DNA from: Desulforhopalus sp.
GTDB taxonomy: Bacteria; Desulfobacterota; Desulfobulbia; Desulfobulbales; Desulfocapsaceae
Direction: 5' to 3'
Length of the DNA: 34,353 nucleotides
Assembly: GCA_023231425.1 (NCBI GenBank)
Contig: JALNVI010000025.1
Location: forward strand, 1 to 34,353
Shown: positions 15,524 through 22,638 of the stretch, piece by piece
How the letters are laid out: the number at the start of each line of letters is the position of its first letter
Position numbering within the stretch: the stretch's first letter is position 1
Translations under genes and position numbers: made by a program
Notes under the pieces: model-generated
Told to the model about the DNA's origin: nothing
What the model saw: the letters and a program-made list of their open reading frames with translations, nothing else
Database searches by the model: none

Positions 15524-16774
15524 ATGAATCTGGCAGAGCTTAAACTGCTGAAAATCGGCGAACTGGTACAGTTCGCCCGAGAGCACAAGGTCGAAAATTA
15601 CAACTCCATGAGCAAGCAGGAGCTTATCTTTGCTATTCTCAAGGCGCAATCTTCCAAAGATGGGCAGATCCGAGGCAGTGGTGTCCTGGAAGTTTTGCCC
15701 GATGGTTTTGGATTTCTTCGTGCTCCTGATTACAACTATCTTCCCGGTCCGGATGATATTTATGTCTCTCCCTCACAGATTCGTCGATTGAGTCTGCGGA
15801 CCGGAGATACGGTGGAAGGTCTGGTTCGTGCTCCAAAAGAAGGGGAACGCTACTTTGCTCTTCTCAAGGTTGACAGCATCAATTTTGATCCTCCCGAGGC
15901 TGCCAAATCAAAGACACTTTTCCAAAACCTCACACCTCTCCATCCCAACAAAGCCTTCAAACTTGAATGGCAGCCGGACAATATGTCCATGCGCATTATG
16001 GATCTCTTTGCTCCCATAGGCAAAGGGCAACGTGGTCTTATTGTTGCTCCTCCGCGTACGGGGAAAACAGTGTTGATGCAAAAGATTGCCAATTCAATTG
16101 TGCGTAATCACAAGGAGGTCTATCTCATCGTTCTGCTCATTGATGAACGTCCGGAGGAGGTTACCGAAATGTTGCGCAGTGTCAAAACTGCCGAGGTGGT
16201 CAGCTCCACTTTTGATGAATTACCTCAGCGGCACATCCAGGTCGCTGAGATGGTTATTGAGAAAGCAAGGCGTCTGGTTGAGCACAAACGGGACGTTGTC
16301 ATTCTGCTTGACAGTATTACCCGCCTTGCACGTGCTTACAACACGGTTACGCCGGCGAGTGGAAAGATTCTTTCGGGCGGGGTTGAGGCCAGCGCGCTGC
16401 ATCGGCCCAAACGTTTTTTCGGAGCTGCACGGAATATTGAAGAGGGCGGCAGTCTGACTATCATTGCGACGGCGCTTATTGAGACCGGAAGTAAGATGGA
16501 CGATGTCATCTTCGAGGAGTTCAAGGGAACGGGTAATATGGAGCTGGTGCTCGATAGAAAGATGTCAGAAAAGCGTATTTTTCCGGCAATTGATCTTAAA
16601 CGCAGCGGTACCCGTAAAGAAGATCTGCTGCTGACTCCGGATGTACTCAACCGGATCTGGATTCTGCGAAAACTGTTAAGCTCCATGAATCCGGCAGATA
16701 GTATGGATTTTCTCCTCGATAAACTCAAGTCGGCCAAAACCAACGTGGATTTTATTGAATCAATGACAGGCTAA
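15524..16774 (+). CDS. rho: Transcription termination factor Rho
   Basis: A 416-residue hexameric RNA helicase. The Rho_N helical domain is at residues 1-45 (LAELKLLKIGELVQFAREHKV), followed by a cold-shock-like RNA-binding domain (GSGVLEVLPDGFGFLR, ~51-66). The ATPase core has Walker A APPRTGKT (Lys181), Walker B RDVVILLDSITRLARAYN, and the R-loop region with GSKMDDVIFEEFKGTGNMEL. The start is fixed by AAGGAG at 15508-15513, 10 nt before the ATG. There is no extra N-terminal insertion, so this is the compact form. It has its own promoter and long leader; rpmE follows after 143 bp without an obvious terminator. Confidence 0.98.
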   Translation: MNLAELKLLKIGELVQFAREHKVENYNSMSKQELIFAILKAQSSKDGQIRGSGVLEVLPDGFGFLRAPDYNYLPGPDDIYVSPSQIRRLSLRTGDTVEGLVRAPKEGERYFALLKVDSINFDPPEAAKSKTLFQNLTPLHPNKAFKLEWQPDNMSMRIMDLFAPIGKGQRGLIVAPPRTGKTVLMQKIANSIVRNHKEVYLIVLLIDERPEEVTEMLRSVKTAEVVSSTFDELPQRHIQVAEMVIEKARRLVEHKRDVVILLDSITRLARAYNTVTPASGKILSGGVEASALHRPKRFFGAARNIEEGGSLTIIATALIETGSKMDDVIFEEFKGTGNMELVLDRKMSEKRIFPAIDLKRSGTRKEDLLLTPDVLNRIWILRKLLSSMNPADSMDFLLDKLKSAKTNVDFIESMTG

Positions 16775-16917
16775 GCAGAAGACATAAAAAATGACCTTGA
16801 AATATTCCTTCATCATGGTATTATATGAGGTTATATTTTTGAGAAGATGCGTGGATCTGGGCTGTAGAGCTCCTGTCTGCGGATAATACCGTCACAATGC
16901 ATGTTGGAGGAATTACA

Positions 16918-17148
16918 ATGAAAGAAGGTATCCATCCGGAATATCATAAGATCAAGGCTGTATGTGCCTGTGGGAATGAAGTTGAGATTGGTTCTGTTAT
17001 GAAGGCGATGAAGGTTGAGATCTGTTCTGCCTGTCATCCTTTCTACACCGGGAAACAGAAACTGGTCGATACTGCTGGCCGGATTGAAAAATTCAAACAG
17101 CGTTATGCCAAGCACTTCGCAGAAAAGGAAGAACAAAAAAAAGATTGA
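16918..17148 (+). CDS. rpmE: 50S ribosomal protein L31, zinc-binding form
   Basis: A 76-residue ribosomal protein beginning MKEGIHPEYHKIKAVCACGN. It keeps cysteines in VCACG and ICSACHPFYTGKQK, marking it as the zinc-containing (C+) type that can also serve as a zinc store. The start at 16918 is chosen over a longer in-frame ATG at 16897 because TTGGAGG (16904-16910) lies 7 nt upstream and the family begins MK-x-x-IHP. The C-terminus is a charged lysine/glutamate tail. It lies between rho and prfA and is closed by a strong terminator. Confidence 0.96.
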   Translation: MKEGIHPEYHKIKAVCACGNEVEIGSVMKAMKVEICSACHPFYTGKQKLVDTAGRIEKFKQRYAKHFAEKEEQKKD

Positions 17149-17178
17149 TGCTTTTTCTTTTTTTGTCTGATTGATCTG

Positions 17179-17228
17179 AATGTCCACGGGATGGCGGGTG
17201 CCCTCCCGTGGACATTTTCTTTTTTTTA
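17179..17228 (+). terminator. Strong hairpin terminator after rpmE
   Basis: AATGTCCACGGG (17179-17190) pairs perfectly with CCCGTGGACATT (17205-17216). The apical loop holds a further GGCGGGTGCC mini-stem, and the hairpin is followed by TTCTTTTTTTT. It leaves only about 24 nt before the prfA start. The in-frame ATG at 17180 is inside the stem and is rejected as a start. Confidence 0.9.
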
Positions 17229-17251
17229 CCTCCAGAACCTGTCTTCTGCTC

Positions 17252-18328
17252 ATGTCTCTTTTTGATAAATTTACCAATATTGATGAAAAGATTTCTGTGC
17301 TGGAAGGACGCCTTTCTGACCCCTCTCTCGTCAACAATCAGAAAGAGTATCAAAAGGTGGTGTATGAGCATACCCATCTCTCCAGAATCAATGCAGTATA
17401 CGGTAAATATTGTTCTGTCCTCACAGAGCTGGAAGAAAACAGATTACTTGCTTATGATGAGTCTGAGGATGCCGAGTTGCGCGAGATGGCCCGAGCGGAA
17501 CTGGCGGAACTGGAAATACAGCGTGCCTCCCTGGAGCGTGATCTGAAGATCATCCTTCTGCCGAAGGATCCAAACGATGAGAGGAATATTTTTCTTGAAA
17601 TTCGTGCGGGAACCGGTGGAGATGAGGCTGCACTTTTTGCAGGGGATCTCTTTCGCATGTACAGCCGTTTTGCCGAATCTCAAGGCTGGCATGTAGAGGT
17701 CGTAAGCAGCAACCCCATTGGTATTGGTGGCTTCAAGGAAATTATAAGTCTGATTAGTGGAGATAAGGTTTACTCTAAACTTAAATATGAGCGCGGAGTG
17801 CATCGGGTTCAGCGTGTTCCGGAAACGGAAACTCAGGGGCGTATCCATACCTCGGCGGTAACTGTGGCTGTACTTCCAGAGGCCGATGAGGTTGACGCCC
17901 ACATTGACATGAATGAGTTGAAGTTTGATGTCTTCCGCTCCTCCGGACCGGGCGGGCAGTCAGTGAACACTACCGATTCTGCAGTGCGTATTACCCATCT
18001 GCCTACAGGAATGGTGGTTACCTGCCAGGATGAGAAGTCCCAACACAAAAATAAGGCCAAAGCGCTCACCGTCCTGCGTGCTCGACTCCTTGACAAGGCT
18101 GAGCAGGAGCACCACGATCGCATCAGTGAGCAGCGCAGGATTCAGGTCGGCAGTGGCGATCGCAGTGAACGCATTCGCACTTATAATTTTCCCCAGGGGC
18201 GGATGACCGACCACCGTATCAATCTCACCCTTTATAAACTCGATGCCATCATTAACGGGAAACTTGAAGATGTTATATACCCTCTCATCGCTGAGGATCA
18301 GGCGGCACAGCTCAAAGAGCTGGAGTAA
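17252..18328 (+). CDS. prfA: Peptide chain release factor 1
   Basis: 358 residues; releases nascent chains at UAA and UAG. The stop-codon recognition segment reads VQRVPETETQGRIHTSAVTVAVLPE, with the P-x-T tripeptide (PET) of RF1 rather than the SPF of RF2. The peptidyl-transfer motif GGQ lies within SSGPGGQSVNTTDSAVR, the position methylated by PrmC. The start is taken at 17252 (MSLFDKFTNIDEK), giving the usual family length; it lacks a Shine-Dalgarno and has a pyrimidine-rich upstream CTTCTGCTC. prmC begins 11 nt after the stop. The gene starts 35 nt beyond the rpmE terminator hairpin. Confidence 0.97.
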   Translation: MSLFDKFTNIDEKISVLEGRLSDPSLVNNQKEYQKVVYEHTHLSRINAVYGKYCSVLTELEENRLLAYDESEDAELREMARAELAELEIQRASLERDLKIILLPKDPNDERNIFLEIRAGTGGDEAALFAGDLFRMYSRFAESQGWHVEVVSSNPIGIGGFKEIISLISGDKVYSKLKYERGVHRVQRVPETETQGRIHTSAVTVAVLPEADEVDAHIDMNELKFDVFRSSGPGGQSVNTTDSAVRITHLPTGMVVTCQDEKSQHKNKAKALTVLRARLLDKAEQEHHDRISEQRRIQVGSGDRSERIRTYNFPQGRMTDHRINLTLYKLDAIINGKLEDVIYPLIAEDQAAQLKELE

Positions 18329-18339
18329 CGGCTCATTCC

Positions 18340-19200
18340 ATGCGTTATCCTGAGTTATGGGCCTGGGGCAGAGAGGAACTTTCTGCCGCCGGTATTATTG
18401 AGGCTGAGTTTGATGCCCGGCTTCTGCTTGAGGCTGCATCCGGTTTAAACCATACCGCGCTTCTCCTTGCCGATGTGGAGGCCGATCTCACTGCAGTCCG
18501 GAGTTACCAGAAAATGGTGGCTCGTCGTCTGATCCGGGAACCTGTCGCCTATATTATTGGTGAACAGGAGTTCTGGTCGCACCCTTTCCACGTTACTCCC
18601 TCTGTCCTTATTCCCCGCCCCGAAACAGAATTCCTCATTGAACAGGTGCTGCAGCTGGCCTCACCGAAAAATCTTGCCGGGAATGTCCTCGACCTGTGCA
18701 CCGGCAGTGGTGCAATCGTCGTGGTGCTCGGTCTTGAGCTGCCGCAGACCGCCACGCTCCTTGCCAGTGATATCTCTGCCGCTGCCCTTGCGGTTGCTGC
18801 TGAGAACAGCTCTCGCCATTTACCCGTAAAACGGGTATCTTTTTTACGGGGAAATTTATTGGAACCCATTGCGGGTAACAGCCTCTCGCTTGTTGTTTCT
18901 AATCCTCCCTATGTCTTGCGCCACGAAATCGAATGCGAAATTGAACCCGACGTACGCGATTACGAGCCCCGTCTTGCCCTTGACGGCGGAGAGGACGGGC
19001 TTGATCTGATTCGACATATTCTTCACCATCTGCGCCGCGTGCTCAAGGCTGATGGTGAGTTCTTTATGGAATTTGGGTCAGGACAGGGGGATGCCGTGCG
19101 AGAACTCTTTGCCACAGATTTTGACCATGTTCAGATATACCAGGATTACGCCGGACGTGATCGTGTGCTGCATGCACGGCTTGCTCCTCAACCGCTATGA
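18340..19200 (+). CDS. prmC: Release factor glutamine N5-methyltransferase
   Basis: A 286-residue SAM-dependent enzyme that methylates the Gln of the GGQ motif in RF1 and RF2. The helical PrmC N-terminal domain is followed by EPVAYIIGEQEFWSHPF and LIPRPETEFLIEQVL, a hallmark of the family. The SAM-binding loop is LDLCTGSGAIVVVLG and the catalytic NPPY is in VVSNPPYVL. It sits directly behind its substrate gene prfA, as in many bacteria. The start codon has no good Shine-Dalgarno (GGAG about 14 nt away), so translation may depend on coupling. murA follows after 18 nt. Confidence 0.95.
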   Translation: MRYPELWAWGREELSAAGIIEAEFDARLLLEAASGLNHTALLLADVEADLTAVRSYQKMVARRLIREPVAYIIGEQEFWSHPFHVTPSVLIPRPETEFLIEQVLQLASPKNLAGNVLDLCTGSGAIVVVLGLELPQTATLLASDISAAALAVAAENSSRHLPVKRVSFLRGNLLEPIAGNSLSLVVSNPPYVLRHEIECEIEPDVRDYEPRLALDGGEDGLDLIRHILHHLRRVLKADGEFFMEFGSGQGDAVRELFATDFDHVQIYQDYAGRDRVLHARLAPQPL

Positions 19201-19218
19201 AAGATTCGGAAAGAGAGA

Positions 19219-20487
19219 ATGGAAAAACTTGTGATTGAAGGGGGCATTCCCCTGCATGGTGATATTCGGATAAGCGGCGCGAAAAACGCCGCACTGCCCC
19301 TTATGGCTGCAACTCTGCTCTGTCCGGGAGAACATACCCTGCGCAATGTCCCGAATCTGCGCGACACCCGCACCATGATACGTCTGCTGGAGTATCTCGG
19401 CGTAAAGGCTCGAAGAGAGGGTGATGTGCTGTACCTCAATTCTACCTGTCTTGAGCATGATGATGCACCCTATGAGATGGTGAAGACCATGCGTGCCTCC
19501 GTACTGGTTCTCGGGCCACTGCTTGCCCGCTGCTATAAGGCAAGGGTCTCACTGCCGGGAGGATGTGCCATCGGCGAGCGACCAGTTAATTTTCACACGG
19601 CAGGTCTGCAGAAAATCGGAGCCCGCTGCGATATTGAGGATGGCTATATACAGGCCGAGGCGGAAGGAGGACTCAAGGGGGGGACCGTCTATTTTGATAT
19701 TCCCACCGTCACTGGCACTGAGAATTTGCTGATGGCCGCCACCCTCGCCGCAGGAAAGACGATTCTCAAGAATGCGGCGCGGGAGCCGGAGATTGGCAAC
19801 CTCGTTGATATGCTTAATTCCATGGGTGCGAAGATCTCCGGTCGCGACAGTGATACACTGACCATCGAAGGGGTTCACGCGTTGAAACCTGCCGACAACA
19901 CTATCATCCCGGACCGCATTGAGGCGGGGACCTACCTTATCGCCATCGCCGCGAGTGGCGGGGCGGGGCGGGTCACCAACTGCTGTTCTGCACATCTTCC
20001 CTCGCTGGTGGAAAAACTCCGTCAGGCGGGGCTCGATGTCGAGGAAGGAGATTCTTTTATCTCCATTGATTCCCGTCAGGGTTCTGCACTCACCTGTGTT
20101 GATATTCAGACTCGCCCCTATCCGGGTTATCCCACTGACCTGCAGGCCCAGTTCATGGCCCTGATGACACTGGCTGAAGGGAGCTGCACCATCCACGAAA
20201 CTATTTTTGAAAATCGTTTTATGCACGTTGCTGAATTGCGGCGCATGGGGGCAAAAATAAAGACCGACGGTCGACTTGCTCTTATCAGTGGATTGGGGCG
20301 TAACGGGTTGCGCGGTGCCCCTGTAATGGCCACAGACCTGAGGGCCAGTTCCTCGCTGGTTATCGCGGCTCTTGCGGCTGAAGGACGCACAGATATCTCT
20401 CGCATCTACCACCTTGAACGAGGGTATGAAAATCTGGTGGAAAAACTCAGCGGTCTCGGTGCAAAGGTATGGAAAGAACAGGAGTAA
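19219..20487 (+). CDS. murA: UDP-N-acetylglucosamine 1-carboxyvinyltransferase
   Basis: A 422-residue EPSP-synthase-fold enzyme that transfers enolpyruvate from PEP to UDP-GlcNAc, the committed step of peptidoglycan synthesis. The substrate-binding Lys22-Asn23 is in ISGAKNAALP. The catalytic loop PGGCAIGERPVN carries Cys116, so the enzyme should be of the fosfomycin-sensitive Cys type rather than the Asp variant. The C-terminal RASSSLVIAALAAEG is also typical. GAAAGAGAG stands just upstream of the ATG at 19219. It is last in the prfA-prmC-murA group and works downstream of glmM, also encoded in this window. Confidence 0.97.
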   Translation: MEKLVIEGGIPLHGDIRISGAKNAALPLMAATLLCPGEHTLRNVPNLRDTRTMIRLLEYLGVKARREGDVLYLNSTCLEHDDAPYEMVKTMRASVLVLGPLLARCYKARVSLPGGCAIGERPVNFHTAGLQKIGARCDIEDGYIQAEAEGGLKGGTVYFDIPTVTGTENLLMAATLAAGKTILKNAAREPEIGNLVDMLNSMGAKISGRDSDTLTIEGVHALKPADNTIIPDRIEAGTYLIAIAASGGAGRVTNCCSAHLPSLVEKLRQAGLDVEEGDSFISIDSRQGSALTCVDIQTRPYPGYPTDLQAQFMALMTLAEGSCTIHETIFENRFMHVAELRRMGAKIKTDGRLALISGLGRNGLRGAPVMATDLRASSSLVIAALAAEGRTDISRIYHLERGYENLVEKLSGLGAKVWKEQE

Positions 20488-20545
20488 GTACTGGTTATTC
20501 CTGAGAAGGTTTAAACCTTCATTCTATTTCTCAACAGATATAAAG

Positions 20546-20580
20546 AACGGAGCGTTATCATGGAAATCGCTTCGTTTTTT
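20546..20580. terminator. Terminator between murA and the histidine kinase gene
   Basis: AACGGAGCG (20546-20554) pairs with CGCTTCGTT (20568-20576), with one G-T wobble, followed by TTTT on the plus strand. On the minus strand the same hairpin is followed by TTCTTT, so it may also end the convergent kinase operon. Confidence 0.65.
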
Positions 20581-20613
20581 GTATCAGTGGCGGTCTGTTG
20601 CTGGACAAACTCA

Positions 20614-20632
20614 ATTTAAGGTACCCTTAAGT
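20614..20632 (+). repeat. Possible end remnant of the MITE-like repeat
   Basis: TTTAAGGTACCCTTAAGTG differs at only two positions from the right end and flank of copy B (TTCAAGGTACCCTTCAGTG). The rest of the element is not recognisable nearby, apart from ACTGGTTATTC at 20490-20500, which also occurs near the right end of copy D. It may be a decayed or rearranged copy; chance similarity is possible because the core is a palindrome. Confidence 0.4.
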
Positions 20633-20727
20633 GATAACAGGTCTGACTCCCTGGCTCTTCCGCCGCTCCCAAACCTGAGTAGAAGAAACCTGAGAAGGTT
20701 GGAACTTCGAAGAATTCCTGATGTTCT

Positions 20728-22476
20728 CTATTCCGGCAGCGGCAGCCAGAAGGTAAAGCAGGCACCCCGTGTTCCTTCAGAATTTTTCAGACCGGTGTTT
20801 TCTGCCACAATTCCACCATGATGCTCTTTAATAATCTGGTGCACAATGGCCAGTCCCAGCCCTGTGCCGTTCGGTCGGGTGGTGTAGAAGGGATCAAAGA
20901 TGGCTGGCAGAAACTCTTCTGCAATTCCCTTTCCGTTATCTTCTACCTCAATTCGTACCACTGCCTGCCAGTTCCTTCCCTCTTTGAGCACTGTCTCCTC
21001 AGCCTTGATGCGAATAATCTCCCTTCCCCGTGGACAAAACGGGATGGCATTTTGTATCAGATGATCCAGTACTGTAAAAAGCTGTTTTTCATCTGCCCAG
21101 ACGGCGAGATTGGACTGATATTCAGTGTGCAAGAGAGCCGTTTTCGGAAAAATTCCACCGGCTCGTAAGACCTGCATCACCTCAGTAATACAGGCGTCGA
21201 GCTGAATAAACTGAGGCTGCAGTTCCTCCGGGCGAGCGAATTTAAGAAATTCTCCGATGGTGAAGGAGAGTCGGTCGCATTCACGAATGATGATATCGGT
21301 CAGTTCAATGCTGGAGTCATTCAGCATGCTGCTTTCCTTAAAATCTGCGGCAAGGATTTGAGCTGAGCCGGAGATTGCAGTAAGCGGATTGCGGAAATCG
21401 TGGGCAATGGAGGCGCTCATAGTACCAATGGCCGCCAGCTTCTCTGCCTGACGCACCTGTCGTTCAAGGTCCTCTACTTCGGTAATGTCACGCATGGCGA
21501 TGATCATGCGGGCATAGTCTTCCTCGTGGCTGAGATGGTCGTCATGGGCAACATTCATACAGGAAAATCCGAGTCGGCACCGCTTGCCGTAACGGTTTGT
21601 AAAATCGGCGGTGAGGCGTTCCACATCGCTTTCAATACGGGTGCCGGGGAAAATTTCCTCGAAAGTTTTGCCGAGCATCTCGCGCACTGTATAGCCGGTT
21701 ATCCCGGCGAGGGCTTTGTTGGCGGAGGTTATAACACGCTCCGAATTGACAGTAAGCAATCCCGTGGAAATGTTGTCGAAGATGCGTTTATAGACTTCGG
21801 CAAGATGGTCAAGCTGTTTCAGCGAAAAGTCCAGCGCAGTTTCTGTTCGACGCAGGCGAATGCCAAAAAGAATACTGAGCAGACCGGCAAGGAAAAAAAC
21901 CAGTCCATGGATGGCAAAGATGTTGAGGCTGTTATCCCATTCAGTATAGACAAAGAGATGGTAGGACTCCAGCCAGGGGGGAACTGTCTGCTGCTCCAGA
22001 AGGAGCAGGCTACCATAAAGAAGGGTAGATGCTGCAGCTGCTACCAGCCCTCCCTTGAGCGGCAGCAGCAGGCCACCGGCGATAATTGGGAAAAAATAGA
22101 CAGGGGTGAAATTTGACGCCGAGGTCCCGGTGAAGAAAACCAGTATGGTTACAAAGAGTGAGTCAGCAAGGACCTGCGCGAAACCAAAGGGGCGCCCTTT
22201 ATGTGGAGAGATGAGCAGATAAAAAGCGGAGAAAATGGTGAAGGTGTAGACCACCAGAATGAAGATGAACATCACCTCATGGGGCACAATGAAGGTGGTG
22301 CAGGGAGAGTGCCCGACAAAGTAACTGGCAACGAGCAGCAGGGTGTAGAGGGTGATGCGCAGAAAGAGCATCCACAGAAGCTGTTGCTGCAGAATGTGGT
22401 GTGTTGCCTTCACGGAGGAGGGGGTTCTCTTGATATAGGTCCGAAAGGCCTTTGCCAGTCTCATCTGTATATTCAT
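20728..22476 (-). CDS. Membrane sensor histidine kinase, PilS-like
   Basis: A 582-residue kinase. About six membrane helices lie in residues ~37-207, for example TLLLVASYFV, MFIFILVVYTFTIFSAFYLL and GLVFFLAGLLSILFGI. A PAS domain follows (~230-340; VYKRIFDNISTGLLTVN, ANKALAGITGYTVREMLGK). The HisKA domain has the phospho-acceptor His359 in SASIAHDFRNPLTAISG. The HATPase domain has its N box (HLIQNAIPF), G1 (VEDNGKGI), an F box (FDPFYTTR) and G2 (GTGLGLAIV). Multi-helix sensor plus PAS is the PilS/NtrB-like layout. The gene is second in a minus-strand operon behind a sigma-54 regulator. Its ATG (22474-22476) begins 2 nt from the edge of repeat copy D, so its whole translation initiation region lies in the repeat, with no Shine-Dalgarno. 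Confidence 0.9.
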   Translation of the reverse strand: MNIQMRLAKAFRTYIKRTPSSVKATHHILQQQLLWMLFLRITLYTLLLVASYFVGHSPCTTFIVPHEVMFIFILVVYTFTIFSAFYLLISPHKGRPFGFAQVLADSLFVTILVFFTGTSASNFTPVYFFPIIAGGLLLPLKGGLVAAAASTLLYGSLLLLEQQTVPPWLESYHLFVYTEWDNSLNIFAIHGLVFFLAGLLSILFGIRLRRTETALDFSLKQLDHLAEVYKRIFDNISTGLLTVNSERVITSANKALAGITGYTVREMLGKTFEEIFPGTRIESDVERLTADFTNRYGKRCRLGFSCMNVAHDDHLSHEEDYARMIIAMRDITEVEDLERQVRQAEKLAAIGTMSASIAHDFRNPLTAISGSAQILAADFKESSMLNDSSIELTDIIIRECDRLSFTIGEFLKFARPEELQPQFIQLDACITEVMQVLRAGGIFPKTALLHTEYQSNLAVWADEKQLFTVLDHLIQNAIPFCPRGREIIRIKAEETVLKEGRNWQAVVRIEVEDNGKGIAEEFLPAIFDPFYTTRPNGTGLGLAIVHQIIKEHHGGIVAENTGLKNSEGTRGACFTFWLPLPE

Positions 22477-22477
22477 C

Positions 22478-22637
22478 AGGGTATCTTGAAACAGCTTGTA
22501 TTTTGTTCATATTCGAAGCACAGGAGGAAATTTACCACAGACATATGCTTCATATCGGAGTCTAGCGCTTACCCCCGATGATAAAATTGTTCCTGTAATG
22601 AAGAAGATGGGTGAAAGACTGGTTATTCAAGGTCCCC
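22478..22637 (+). repeat. MITE-like intergenic repeat, copy D, between the two-component genes
   Basis: This 160-bp copy runs from AGGGTATCTTGAA (22478-22490) to TTATTCAAGGTCCCC near 22637. It shares CTTGTATT-TGTTCATATTC, GAAGAAGATGGG and GAAAGACTG with copies A and B. It occupies essentially the whole gap between the regulator stop codon (22639-22641) and the kinase start codon (22474-22476), both on the minus strand. It must therefore be transcribed within that operon. Confidence 0.85.
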
Positions 22638-22638
22638 A

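Noticed and set aside
19549..20412. A 287-codon minus-strand frame opposite murA, and similar long frames opposite the epimerase, dxs and hslV
   Set aside because: They lie wholly within intact conserved genes on the other strand and arise from codon bias in those genes.
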